The notes beneath the pieces are model-generated. The model saw only the letters and a program-made list of their open reading frames with translations. It had not been told where the DNA came from and searched no databases. A stretch of DNA of 64,000 bases from Corydoras sp. C115 (taxonomy: Eukaryota; Chordata; Actinopteri; Siluriformes; Callichthyidae). Made by a program: the position numbers and the translations under genes. The stretch spans positions 1,395,501 to 1,459,500 of the forward strand of contig JAFMOC010000170.1 in NCBI GenBank assembly GCA_019802505.1, in the 5' to 3' direction. Positions 28,823-41,758 of the stretch are shown here, one piece after another. Within the stretch, counting starts at the first letter, position 1, and each line of letters starts with the position of its first letter.

Positions 28823-29105
28823 AATCTCCATTCTTTTCACATTAAAACGTTTATATGAAATTTAACATCAACAGCAACTTATTGGATAGAACTGATGTGG
28901 AACCTTGTTTTTTTAGCGTTGTTTCCCAGCCGGCGAGACTACGAGACACACGGCTCGTCCAATAGAAACGCTTCCCGTTTCACATTCACAAAAGAGCAGT
29001 GAACACGCGCCGCTTTTTAATTCCCTCCACTGTGTCATTACTGCCCTCTGCTGGCCATTTGTGAGAAGTACACGTAAATTCAGACGTGGTACAAACGTTG
29101 GTAAA

Positions 29106-29455
29106 CATTCATTCATTCATTATCTTCCACTTTATCCTCTATTAGGGTCGCGGTGGGGTTCCCCATGCCCATCCAGGGGAGAACGTCTCAGGCGCTGGGC
29201 AGATAGACCCAGGACAGGGCGCCAATCCATCGCTGGGCACACACTCACTCACACAGACACACTCTATATGGGGCAATTTGGAGAATTCAATTGACTTGAT
29301 CCATGTTTTTGGACTGTGGGAGGAAACCGGAGAACCCGGAGGAAACCCACGCAGACACGGGGAGAACATGGAAACTCCACCCAGATGGGGATTCGAACTG
29401 GGAATCCCTAGTGCTGAGAGGAGAACATGCTAAACCACTAAGCCACCGTGCCGCA
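29106..29455 (-). mobile_element. V-SINE, minus orientation
   Basis: Full-length copy; the tail is at the left (ATTCATTCATTCATT) and the head ends CCACCGTGCCGC. Flanking duplications are not clear. Confidence 0.9.
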
Positions 29456-29646
29456 CGTTAAAACAATAAACTTAAAAATATAAATGTCTTTAAATTCAGC
29501 CAAACACACGCGCCTGATGTAATAGACCTGTGGAAACAGGATTCATTAAAAAAAATGTTAATGATCGTCATAATGAAGCTTCATCAAGTGACGGCTTTAA
29601 TCGTTTTTGTTTTTTTTACTGGTACACACTGCGTCATGTACGTACT

Positions 29647-29915
29647 GTTTCCATGTTCTCCCCGTGTCTGCGTGGGTTTCCTCCGGGTTCTCCGGTTTCC
29701 TCCCACAATCCAAAAACATGGATCAAGTCAATTGAATTCTCCAAATTGCCCCATATAGAGTGTGTCTGTGTGAGTGAGTGTGTGCCCAGCGATGGATTGG
29801 CGCCCTGTCCTGGGTGTATCTGCCCAGTGCCCGAGATGTTCTCCCCTGGATGGGAATGGGGAACCCCACCGCAACCCTAATAGAGGATAAAGCGGAAGAT
29901 AATGAATGAATGAAT
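29647..29915 (+). mobile_element. V-SINE, plus orientation, 5' truncated
   Basis: It begins inside the element at GTTTCCATGTTCTCC and lacks the tRNA-like head, typical of incomplete reverse transcription. The tail ends GAATGAATGAAT and passes directly into a duplicated 43-bp spacer. Confidence 0.9.
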
Positions 29916-29958
29916 AATGTATTTAAAACGAAATTTTTTTGCATTTGATAACCATACG

Positions 29959-30291
29959 GGTGGCTTAGTGGTTGGCATGTTCTCCTCTCAGCGCTAGGGA
30001 TTCCCGGTTCAAATCCCAATCTGGGTGGAGTTTCCATGTTCTCCCCATGTCCGCGTGGGTTTCCTCCGGGTTCTCCGGTTTCCTCCCACAGTCCAAAAAC
30101 ATGGATCAAGTCAATTGAGTTCTCAAAATTGCCCCATATAGAGTGTGTATGAGTGAGTGAGTGTGTGCCCAGCGATGGATTGGCGCCCTGTCCTGGGTGT
30201 ATCTGCCCAGCGCCCGAGACGTTCTCCCCTGGATGGACATGGGGAACCCCCCCCGCGACCCTAATAGAGGATAAAGCGGGAGATAATGAAT
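29959..30291 (+). mobile_element. V-SINE copy in the first tandem unit, head slightly deleted
   Basis: It joins the spacer at TACGGGTGGCTTAG, lacking about nine bases of the GGCGGCACGG head that the second unit keeps. The tail is short (GATAATGAAT). Confidence 0.88.
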
Positions 30292-30333
30292 AATGTATTT
30301 AAAACGAAAATCTTTTGCATTTGATAACCATAC

Positions 30334-30672
30334 GGGCGGCACGGTGGCTTAGTGGTTTGGCACGTTCTCCTCTCAGCACTACGGATTCCCGGTTTGAATC
30401 CCCATATGGGTGGAGTTTCCATGTTCTCCCCGTGTCTGTGTGGGTTTCCTCCGGGTTCTCCGGTTTCCTCCCACAGTCCAAAAACATGGATCAAGTCAAT
30501 TGAATTCTCAAAATTGCCCCATATAGAGTGTGTTTGTGTAAGTGTCCTGGGTTTATCTGCCCAGCGCCCGAGACGTTCTCCCCTGGATGGGCATGGGGAA
30601 CCCCACCGCGACCCTAATAGAGGATAAAGCGGGAGATAATGAATGAATGAATGAATGAATGAATGAATGAAT
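30334..30672 (+). mobile_element. V-SINE copy in the second tandem unit
   Basis: The head is complete. An internal gap of about 25 bp removes the GCCCAGCGATGGATTGGCG segment (GTGTAAGTG|TCCTGGG). The (GAAT)n tail is expanded to about eight units. It ends roughly 300 bp upstream of the phlpp2 CpG-rich promoter. Confidence 0.9.
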
Positions 30673-30939
30673 AAGCTCATATGACGCGTCAATTTTTGCA
30701 TTGAAATGATGTAACAGTTGAATGTATTGCCTATAAACCGGGTGTCACTTAAGCTCAGATATGTTTGAGTTAAAATGATCGTTAAAGACTTTAAAAAGCA
30801 CTTTTGGACGTTTATTAAAGGCTTATGTTGTGTTATAACACGCCGCTGAGGACTTGTCCCGAACCTCGTAGCTAAAAGGGGCCGGTTTGGGATGAATAAT
30901 CGTTGACCCCGCCCACAACAACATCACTGATAAGCTCTA

Positions 30940-31310
30940 GTCTCCGCCCCCTCATGTTTTATTCACAAGGTGTCAGTCCGACCGCTTCAGCCCCATGATG
31001 GCGACTCACCGAAGCAGGATGGGCTTTTTCCGCAGCCTCCTGTGTCGGAATTCGGCGGCTTTTCGTGGCGGACGCTCGGAGGATTCGCTGTGAGACGCGT
31101 TCATGCGGGCGACATGAAGGACGAGGCAACCGCGGCTGCTGACCCCGAGCCGAAACGCGGGGCTGGCGCGCCGGACGGCGGGAGCGGCGCAGGGACGTCG
31201 CCGAACCCGGGGCTGTGTGAAGCGGCGTCCAGCCGAGCGGCGACCCGAGGAGCGACGGGAATCCGAGTGTTAAAGGTACGCGGTGTTTATTAAAGTCCGG
31301 AGCGCCGGCG
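30940..31310 (+). promoter_or_regulatory. phlpp2: phlpp2 CpG-rich promoter and 5' exon with upstream ORF
   Basis: CpG density rises sharply here against AT-rich flanks. A tandem ATGATG at 30995 opens a 32-codon upstream frame (MMATHRSRMGFF...) that stops at TGA 31091-31093, 20 nt before the in-frame ATG at 31114. The core GATGGCGAC at 30997-31005 resembles a YY1 initiator element. The exact transcription start is not visible. Confidence 0.6.
31114..31275 (+). CDS. phlpp2: phlpp2 exon 1, putative N-terminal extension
   Basis: GC-rich exon ending at AAG|gtacgc. From the in-frame ATG at 31114 it encodes 54 residues rich in Ala, Gly and Pro (MKDEATAAAD...), and phase 0 joins it to exon 2 two codons before MKRNGSR. 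The frame stays open upstream to at least 30970 but has no other ATG there. Either this is a true extended N-terminus or the exon is 5' UTR and translation starts at 32318; the sequence alone does not decide. The splice site is well supported, the coding status less so. Confidence 0.5.
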
Positions 31311-31564
31311 TTCTGCCAGCTTACAAAAAGAATGACATTTTGGGCTGAAAAATAAAATAATAATAAAAAATAAAAAAATAAATCAGGTTCTGCGTCTGAA
31401 CTCATCAACGCACCGCATCAGGGCTGGGGTTCGAGCCTCATTCAGCAGCCAGATGTTCTGTAGCCGATAAGAACATCTGCTTTATTCTGTCACATCTGGA
31501 CTGGAACTTACTGTAACGGTCCTCATCTAACCTGTTAGCACGGAGGCTGGGAGGAAAATGGAAC

Positions 31565-31595
<31 letters not shown>

Positions 31596-34500
31596 GATCT
31601 GATTTATGGGCCTTTGTAAGTTGGGCAGCGCAGATGTCCTGTGTTCAGCATCCGAGACAAAGCACGTTGACCTCCAGCCTCCTGCAGAATAGAGAATTTG
31701 GTCATTAAAGATGTGCAGGTCACGTGTCGTGTCTGGAGGTCTTTGGGGTGACGGGTGTGGTGATGGCAGACCTTCACTCACCCTCCACCTTGTTTCTAAA
31801 CTCTTAATCAAGTACCATGTCGATGCACAGTGGTTTTACATGTACGGCTGTTTGTCCCCGTTACATTATTCTCTCATCGTTGGGATGGAGCGGGTGTTAT
31901 TTAGGTGGTGGGTGATACTCGGCGCTGCAGTGATATAGGTGTGTTAGGGTGTGCTGCCCCGGGTACGATGCTGGTGGCTGGATTTTATAAGTGTGTTATA
32001 TCCGAGTCACTGGGGTGAGGCCGTCGATCCAGACGATGGTTTTCGGCTGTGTCTCCTGGGCCGAAGATGGCAAGCAAGTACCTCACTCACTTATGATCTC
32101 GTCTGCAGCCTCGCAGCTCTAACTCGGGCCGGACGGTGTGCTTTGTAAATAATCCTTTTCCAGACGTCTCCCTAGTCTTGTGAATTCAGGGTTACTGACT
32201 CATTTGTCATCCCGTTACCTAAAATTCCACGTATGAGCGTTTAGTTATGAGTTAATGCTGTTATAACCCACGTTATAATATTTGTGTCTGCTGTCTCCTC
32301 TTGTGAAACAGCGCAACATGAAGCGCAACGGCAGCCGTGCCTGCGTCACCAGGAAGACCCGGTTCGGCTCACGGGAGAGAGACTGGCTGAAGGGGGACGC
32401 TCGGCGTGGATGCGTCTGTCTGTATGGGGCCAGTGAGCTGGTGACTCCTGGTCCTCAGGCTCCATCCACAGTGCAGCCTGACCTCCGACTGGTAATGTGC
32501 TCCACAGACACCACCGTGGCTGAGCTGTGCGCCCAACGTTCTGACCAGGGCCTGTACTTGCAGCTGCATGGAGATCTGATCAGGTACTGTGTGTGTGTGT
32601 GTGTGTGTGTTGGAACCTAAAACTGAATGTGTGAATGAAGTCTTCAGTGTTTATATCTTGATCTTTCTGGAGAAATTCTGCTTTGACCCTGCGAATGATT
32701 CATTTAGACAAACTTCGAATGGCCTCGAAAGACCATATTTAAAAACAAACTCTTAAATTGTAGTATATATTATATATTTCACAGTTTACAAGTCACAGTC
32801 TATGTATGTCTTTAAGGACAGGACATGCTCAGTGGTTGTGATGTTGGACTATCAGTCTGATGATAGTGGGTCCTTGAGCCACGCCCTAAAACCTCATTGC
32901 TCCAGAGGTGCCATGACCCCAACCATCAATATTTGGGACACTTGGATGAAGGCGTCTGCGAAACGACATCATAATATACATCATTTGTTTTCTCTAAGAG
33001 CGTCGTAACTTTCTGAAGCTTAACTAGCCCAGTGCTTCAGCTGAACATTCTGAGGTGGTTTTATGTTACGGTTTTAAGTATTTTAGTGTGGATCCATTTC
33101 TGGCATGACAATTACTGAAAACAATTCTGGGTTAAAAGTAGCTAGCTACCTGTTCTCAGAGAACTGTGGTTTCTGTGAGCAGCGTGCAAACCACAGCGGC
33201 ACTCGCGTGTACATGCAGACAGGGACATATCCAAGTGCTATAAACAGTCTAGTTTGAATCGAACAAAGGTTAAACACGTCAACATTGGCCTTGCTGTTAT
33301 AGTGTTTAATTGCTTAGTGATTTATAGAACTGCCGAAGTAAAAGCTTTGTACAGTAAACAATATAAGCGCTGTAAGTGTAAAGGCCTGATGTGACCCTGT
33401 TGCTCTTCTCTGGAGGTTTGCATTGAGAGCTGTGTGCATCACTATTTCAGATTTGAAGAGTTCTGATGCTGCTGACCACAACTTCCACAGACGGGGGTGT
33501 GAGAAACATGAAAGTAAATGAATGACAGTTACTGTGCGAAAGGTTGGCTTTGGTTGGCGTCCAAATGAAGAATATTATTGATTTTAAGATATCTTTAATA
33601 ATTTAAATATTTTAGGGAACCTAGTTTGTGGTGTTTTTGAGTTGTACCCATCTTGGTTCTTCCTGCTGCATAATTTCATAGACACACAAACAATGTATTG
33701 ACAAGCGTGTTCTTGTAGATCCGTCATTCTCAGCCTGTGGGTCAGTGTTCTATGGAACATGTTTGTAGCCCAGTTAATACATTTTTATGACAAAATATTA
33801 TTATACACACCTGCCTTAATAATGTCCCTACTCTCTTTTTTGTAACTTGTTATTTTCTTATACTCACTTCTTGTTTGTTTCTAAATAGACATGGACCATA
33901 AATTATAAAAGGCTCTGTTTAATTTTAAAAGTTTTTTTTTTAATGATCACTGACCCTCAGTGTACATGAATGTTAATACTGTAGTTGTTTCTGTCTCTGA
34001 TGTTTTCTAACTTGAAATTATCAGCCACATTCTCTGGAGAGTCAGTCTTATTCTCTTCCCGTTTACAAACATGCAATAGTGGGTCCATTACATTAAAATA
34101 AGCTGAGAGCAACTGGCACTGTGAACTGAGCTGACATGCGGGCGGGACCGAGTCTCAATAAAGTGTCTTCGAACTGTTTTTTGGGTAATTGAACTTGACT
34201 GCAGAAAGGGCTGCGTCCGCTATGCTGGGAGGGGCCGATGTTATTGAGTTGCTGTTTTGGATTTGTGATGATCTGGTCAATGCACTGATGTCATGAATCA
34301 TAGTTTAACACTTTACAGATACTGACTGTAAAAGAAGGGGGGGGGGGAGTTGGTTTTGAAGGACGATATGAAGATTAGATTTGCCGAAGAGAATCTTTAT
34401 TTCATTATGAAAAAACTGTTGCAAACATAAATCACTTACTAACATAAATAATCACGTTAATATCAAGCAACATATTCTTTTAAGTGGCCAGTTTGGACCA

Positions 34501-37500
34501 GTGTAGTTATCTGTAATGTCTATAAACAACATAGATAATGATAATAAAAACCCCTGGATGAGCCTTTAGATCATCACAGGACAGGCACACTTACACATTC
34601 AAAGAAAAACTACTCAGTTACGGGGAGAACATGCAAACCATGGCACCCTCTTCCCTGAAGCGTAACACAGAAATAAGCAGCTCATTGAGTAACAACTTAG
34701 TTGACGTGCGTAATTAAATAATGTAATTACAGTGAAGGCCATCTTAGTACTGTAGAACTGAAATGATCTTCAGCTGAAATTAGAGCTTGTGGTCATTTGT
34801 GATGATAACAATGATGATGATGTATTATTTCGCTTTTATTGTATTGTAATAAACTTCTTAGGGACATTACTTACCAAAGTGGAAACTGAATTGTAGGGTA
34901 AATACTTCAATAAATGAATGAAACAAAAACTGCCCCAGATTTTTTAATAAGAAGCTCTTTTGTTTGATTCTCTTTCCTCATTGGTTCACTCCGTACCTCA
35001 TCCTCCGCAGGAGACTGGACCCATCGGAGCGGCCTCTTCAGATGGTGTATGACTATCTCACTGCCATGGGCTACGAGGATCCTATACGTGTGCAGCAGGA
35101 AGCCGCCAACTCAGACCTCAGCTGCATGATTCGTTTCTACAGCGGTAGGTGCCAAACCCTTTAATGAATGTTCTGGCCTCGCTGTAGACTTTCCGGCCGT
35201 GTGAGTTTGCTGTTTGTTTTGACCCATATTTTGGTTGCCGTTATTGCTTATGCTAAAAACACAAGTCTGGAGAAACTGCAGTTCAGCTAAACAAGCATAC
35301 AGATACTTCAAAACCTTTAGCCTCATCTTTATCAAGCACTGGAGGATCTGTCCCAGGTATTGTTGACGTTTCCGAGTTTCCCGCGTCGTACAGACTTCAT
35401 GATGTCATTGATGTAAACACTCAAGAGGTAAAGTCACAGTGCTTTAAAGTTCACGGTGCTTAAACGGTTCCTCACGCATTAAAGATAAAGTCATGTTGAT
35501 TTGCACTTTAAATATCTTATGCTGCCCTTTGTACACAATGGCGTGAACTATCGCAGCGGCTCCCTCTGTCTCTGTCTATGGTGAGGACGAACATACGTTC
35601 AGTTCTCTGTACATTATGTCCTTGATATGCAGTGGAATTGACACTAAAGTATCCTTGTCTCCTTGTATCATTGTATCCTTGCTGTTTATCCTGAATGGAG
35701 GTGTTTGGGGCTTGCTCTGTGAAGTATTGGGGCTCCCAATACTTTCAATACAGGACGACATGCGATAGAAATACCATCGACGGGTCAACAGGCTACGGCA
35801 AGTCTAAAAAAAAACATATTCACACACACTCACATTGAGAGATATTTCAAAATCTCAATTGGAGATTCTCTCCATCTCTTCATGGAAATGGAGAGAACAT
35901 GCAAATTCCACACAGAGAGAGTACCTTGTCTCTCGGATGGAATTGAAAAAAAAAAATACACAGGACCTTCATGCCGTGGGGTTCCAGTGTGCTGCTATTA
36001 TTATTGTTGTTATTCATGTTATGAAGAATACTTGTCCCTCCTGCCTACATCTAGTTTTATATTGTTATAAAAGAGAATTCCCTGTGACATGGGTGTGTCA
36101 GGCCCGAACTCTAAAGTAATAGGTAATACTTTATGACCATAAAGCCTGTGTGGGATCTGGCACTCGAGACTCCTGCTCTGCAGGGTCAGCTAATACAACT
36201 GTAGCCAAAACAGATATGTGGGCTTTGGCCTGGTTCCATTTGGCCAAACTTCTTTTCCTCTGGAACTCTGTTAGTGACCCATCGGAAATAACAGTGGCCC
36301 TTTGGAAATAAATCATCTTTTAGGCCTGGCTTTGGCCATTTAATGAGATATTGATCTTTCTGGAGTCTTAACAGAAGAGAAAATGAAAATGGGATAAAAG
36401 GTGTGTGTGTGTGTGTGTGTGCACGGGCAGGAAGTCTAGCGCTTAAAGGTGTTACTCTTGGAACCTGGGCTGATGCATAGGAGAGGAGAAGCTGAACCTG
36501 TCTGGTCAGTAGATAACCGAGAGCTCATCGCTGGCCCTCTATCAGAAGCACTGTCATTAATGACGGTCCACGCATGCAAAATTAATATTATTATAAAGGT
36601 CTTCACGACTTGATTGGCAGCTGCATGTTTTATTTTCACAGTGTAGAGGAAATTTTGCTCGGCCCCTCGGGTTCTCCATCACCGCAATTTGATTAGTTTG
36701 GAATGGATTCAGTGGGATGGTCATGCAGAAGTGGGATGGGGGGGGGGATTTCACATGAGCTCAGACCTTGTTGTACTTTAGCTTTCAGTACATTGTTCTG
36801 GACTTTATTATTAGAATTCTTTTTTTTCCTCTCTCTCTCTCTTGGATCCAAATCATCAGTGCCCTTTGACATGCAGAGTCACTTTTGGTGGCATCAGATG
36901 CTTTTAACTCTTAACTTTTATACTTCCCTAAAACCTAAAAGCTTCTATTGATTAGAACATCAACACTTTAATGAACTTGAAGCAATTGTGAGTTATCCAG
37001 CACGGTTTCACACTCTGTAGTCATGTGTTATTTTACTGTAGTGCTCAGAAATCAATTTAGATTTTATTTAATATGGGTGTTAGTGTTGATTGAGCAGCGC
37101 TGCTGTCGGTTGTGGCATCAACCGCAAGCGTAGGCGTGGAGCCAAGATGTAGAGAAGTGAGGCGAGAGGCTCGGGAGGTTTCGATGAACAGATCCATATA
37201 TCCATCAGCTGTCGTACGGCCTCTTACGCTGCCAGACTCGAGGGGGAGAACGTGCTCTGGGTGGCTGTAATCAAGCCGATCACTTTCGGGGGGATGAATT
37301 TGAGCACCAGGTGATGCAGTTCTGATGCTATTGTGCATCATCCTTTAGTCACATGGTTTATTGCAATTTCCCTGAGTCACTCAGCCAAGCTGATCGGGGA
37401 TCAGTGCTTGCCAAGAACTCGCATGACTATGCTGTATTGAAATTATTTTCTTTACATACATTCTGTATACAAAAAATGTTGGGAATTAGACTCAAAATAA

Positions 37501-40500
37501 GGTTGAGATTAAATGTAGAGATGTGTAGGTATTCATTGGCCTGATTTCCTTCCTGCTGAAGTGTTTATTATTATGATTTTTCAGTTGTTTGTTGGTTTAA
37601 TATTGATTGTATGTTTGTTCCACCGGTCTGTTCGTGAAACCAGGCCTTTGTCGCAGGTCGTTTCTTCCGCTCTGTCCTTTTAAACTGAAGCTTTGGAGTT
37701 CAGACTGCTTTATTGATCCTGCCTCAGTCCTGTGTGTGTCACCTCGGCCACTTGCACTTTTTCAACGCACCAAACAATAGCCGGTTAACCGGGCATTAAT
37801 CCGCAGGTCGGTCCCTTTGTTGTACCTTTAGGTTTGTAGACAACGACGGGGGGGCCATTGAGCTGCGCTTACTCTCTAGAGGGAACCACTTGGCTCCATT
37901 TAAGCTTTCTTTGGAATGGAAAGTTCTATGTGTGCTTTTTGTTCTTTACTGAAACAACAATAACCCAGTCTGGACCTGCACACATCTGATGTGTCCTTCA
38001 GAGGAACCGCCCAGATGCTTGCACTTGTTCTTTAATCAGGTCAGAGGAGGTGAGTTTATTGTGGCAAAAGCTCAACGTTCATTACGGTAACTGCATCTGG
38101 GGAGGATGAGCTCAAGGATTTGAGCATCAGCCAAGCTGCGTGAGCGACTGATGAGATTGCGAGCGGCTCCGTAGAGGTCTTTGTATCTCCTGTTTGTTTG
38201 GATGCAGAATGCGCTCAACAGAGGAGAGTGTTTTGAGCGTCAGCCTCACATTCTGCATTGTTCCACCAGCTCCAATGTTGTGTTAGTCTGTCTTTCATGT
38301 ACTCTTTTTTTGTTGGTATTAATCACATAATAAACCAGAATTTCATTCATTCATTCATTATCTTCCGCTTTATTCTATGTTAGGGTTGCGGTGGGGTTCC
38401 TCATGCCCATCCAGGGGAGAACGTTTTGGGCGCTGGGCAGATACACCCAGGAAAGGACGCCAATCTATCGCTGGGCACACACTCACTTACACAGACACAC
38501 TCTATATGGGGCAATTTGGAGAACTCAATTGACTTGATCCATGTTTTTGGACTGTGGGAGGAAACCGGAGAACCCGGAGGAAACCCATGCAGACATGGGG
38601 AGAACATGGAAACTCCACCCAGATGGGGATTCGAACCGGGAATCCCTAGTGCTGAAAGGCGAACGTGCCAAACCACTAAGCCACCGTGCCGCCTAAACCA
38701 GAATTTAATAGTTGCTATTATAGATTCCTAAAAATGTCAAGCACTGATGTTGCCTGCGCAGTACCCATTCAGGAGCCATTTAGAATTTGGACACTGGTGT
38801 CCCGCAGTCATGTACAATCCCGGTTTAACAAACATCTGAATTATACACAGAGATATTACTTACTAATACTTAATAACCCTCCACAATCAGGATGTCCGAA
38901 GCACTTAACTACGTCGTAGCATCGTTTCATAATGCGTTATGAATAGCAGTTTTTATTTGGCAGTTATTCGGCAGCTAAAATGTAATAAATGCGACAGGCC
39001 TGCATTGATGATTTGGTTATGTAAAGTACTATGACAGCTCTTGGTGTAGATTGATGTCACATATTATAAGAGACGGGGCATTTCTGAGCTCCGTCTATTT
39101 GTATCTAATCCCAATGACCCAATAAATCGTGCTACTAAGACCGACCGGCCCAAATGACATCATTTGCTGGCAGATTTGTTTTGTTGTGCGTTCAGAGACT
39201 GCCTGTACCGTACTCTGAATATGGCTTTAATTAGTGCACGGCTTGCTTGTGTTTCCACGAGCATCATATTGTGACAGCTGCCTCTCAGTAGGACTCTCTG
39301 GTTCGTCTTCTCTTTTTGGATAACGTTACAGAACATCGTTTAATGTCCCCTGAAGGAGGACATGTTCTCCCTATTGGGGCAAATAAACCTTGCAGAAATG
39401 TGCCGGTTGGTGTGTAGGTGCATTTATATTAAGCAATTGAAGTAATGTGGTGAAGCAGTGTCCTGTCAGGGCGTGGCGCTGCAATGAGTCCAGACGTAAT
39501 GAATGAACACGGTGTGATTTGTGTTTAGAGAGGCCGGTGAATGCTGACCAGCAGGAGCGGACTCTGCTGAAGGGCGTCTTCAGCGTGCGCAAAGGCAAGA
39601 CGCAGCTTCACAAGTGGGCCGAGCGGCAGGTCATGCTGTGTGGTACATGTCTGATCGTGGCCTCCGTTAAGGACAGCATGACTGGGAAGATGCACATACT
39701 GCCCCTAGTCGGGGGTAAGGTAAGGCGTCTGAGATCTGCCCTTTTTGTCCTTGTTCTTTTGCCGACCCCGCAGCTGGGGCGCACAAACGCAGCTGCAGAT
39801 GACGAGGTGGGTGATTAATGGGACGTTGGAATACGAGCACAGAGGTCTGAACCAGATTCACCTTACGTAGAAGTCAACGTAACTCCTCAGTGTTCTGACT
39901 TCATTAACGTTTCACTACAACTCGTCACCTTACAGATTAAATCCAGTTCCCTTGACCTTCGTTTAGCTGTAGTGCCTTTGCTTTAAAATCAAATCTCATC
40001 CGTTTTGGTGAATCTATGTCTCATAAGATTTACACAGAACTAACTCCTGTTTGTATTAACACCATTGTATTAACAACAAGCTCCTGAGGAACTTCCTTTC
40101 CTAAAGTTTCCTTACTCAGGCTGAATAACATCTTTACAAGGCCTTTATTGGCTGAAACGTATGTGCAATACGGGAAGCAATATGATGCTCAGGTAAAGGA
40201 AGTATCAGGGTCAGAAAGCATTGCTTTAGATGCCAGGATAACATTTATTTGTTACTCGAATTGCAATTGTAAAGTTTGAGAAACGGCAGCACGCCAACTG
40301 TGAAGCACGGTGGTGGCAGTATTATATTACGTGGTAATTTTCTGCAGTGGAGAGTTTATTGGACCCTGTTTTACAAGCATCAGTTTCATTTACACCGTAT
40401 TACTCTTCTATAATTAACAACACCTTCATATCTTCATTGTGCCCTAAGGTGGAGGAAATGAAGAGGAGGCAGCACTGTCTGATGTTCACCTCCGCCGGCC

Positions 40501-41720
40501 CCCAGGCCCAGACGTATTACGTCAACTTTGACACCCTGGCCGAGTTCCAGCGCTGGCATCGTCAGGCCTCCAAAGTAAGTTGATGGTTTTTTATCTAATC
40601 TCCTGACTTAGGCTTTTATTAAAGAGCACAAAGTCTGTGGGGTGAATTACCGTCTCCTCCCTTTGGCCTCTCGTTTTTATTGCTTGGTCATTTGTTGTGT
40701 GTGTGTGTGTGTGTGTTTGCTGTAAATACTAAAAAATTCCATAGAGTGTTGATGAGTGACACCTGCCTTAGCATTTACACTTGGACAGAACCTTCGGTTA
40801 ATTAACATTCTAAACATCGACAGTCTGGGGCTTCCTTCATGCAGGCGAAGCTTGCTCAGGGACAGACGAAGCGGGAAGGAGAATAAAATATCTAATTAGT
40901 CAGCTTTAACTTGGGAGGAGGGAGGCTTTGTGAAGTGAAAAGTCAAGTGTAACGCTGGTGTCAGAGCGACTGTGAAACAAAAAAGAGGAAGAGAGTTTGA
41001 GAACAGACACATGTTGGAGTTACTGAACTGAGATGATGTTCTCAGCTCGAATTCATTTGTGGTTTAGGACATGGCTTTATTTATAGCTACTTTAAGAGAT
41101 GTTCATTTGTGTCTAATGCATGTGAATGTGAATGTGACGTAGGTTGTTTTAAACAGAATTTAATGCTGAGCATGATGTGCATCTCTTCATTACTGAGTCT
41201 CATATCAACACTGCACGTTTTCGCTCGGTTATTTCTGCAGATCGTGTCTCAGACGGTCAGTTTGGTGGACCTCTCGTGCTACAGTCTGGAGGAGGTGTCC
41301 GAATACCTTTTCTACAGCCAAGACGTCACACACCTGAACCTGCGGCACAATTTCATGACTCTGGAGGGTCCCGGAGGTCTTTGCAACTTTAACAGGTGAG
41401 GTTTTCTTCCTGTCGAACCAGAAGCAGCCACTCAGCATTACACAGATCGAACCTGTGAGGCAGACTGACTGAGGCTCATTTAGATCGGATGAGGTTGTGA
41501 TTATCGTTCATCTGTGAAGGATATGCGAGGTGCCACGCAGTCTGCCACGTGATGCCGCCGTCGCAGCTGATTTTTCAGTGTTGATGCTTTAGACTCCAGT
41601 ATCTATTCTGACGCAGCCAATCAGCACAGACTCATGTCTAAAATAAAAAAAAAATTAGGTTTACTGTAAAGCTGTCCATCTTCTTCAAAATCCAGGTGAG
41701 TTAATGATTGTAGATCTTAT

Positions 41721-41758
<38 letters not shown>

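Larger units (their letters stand above)
29916..30672 (+). repeat. tandem duplication of a spacer plus V-SINE unit
   Basis: Two units, 29916-30291 (376 bp) and 30292-30672. Each starts with a near-identical 43-bp non-SINE spacer (AATGTATTTAAAACGAAA... to ...GATAACCATACGG) followed by a V-SINE. The spacer is too long for a normal target duplication, so unequal exchange is more likely. Confidence 0.85.

Noticed and set aside
26658..30701. Several plus- and minus-strand open frames of 60-165 codons with shared peptides such as VFGLWEETGEPGGNP
   Set aside because: All are translations of the V-SINE core in different frames. The shared peptide reflects the repeat, not a protein family.
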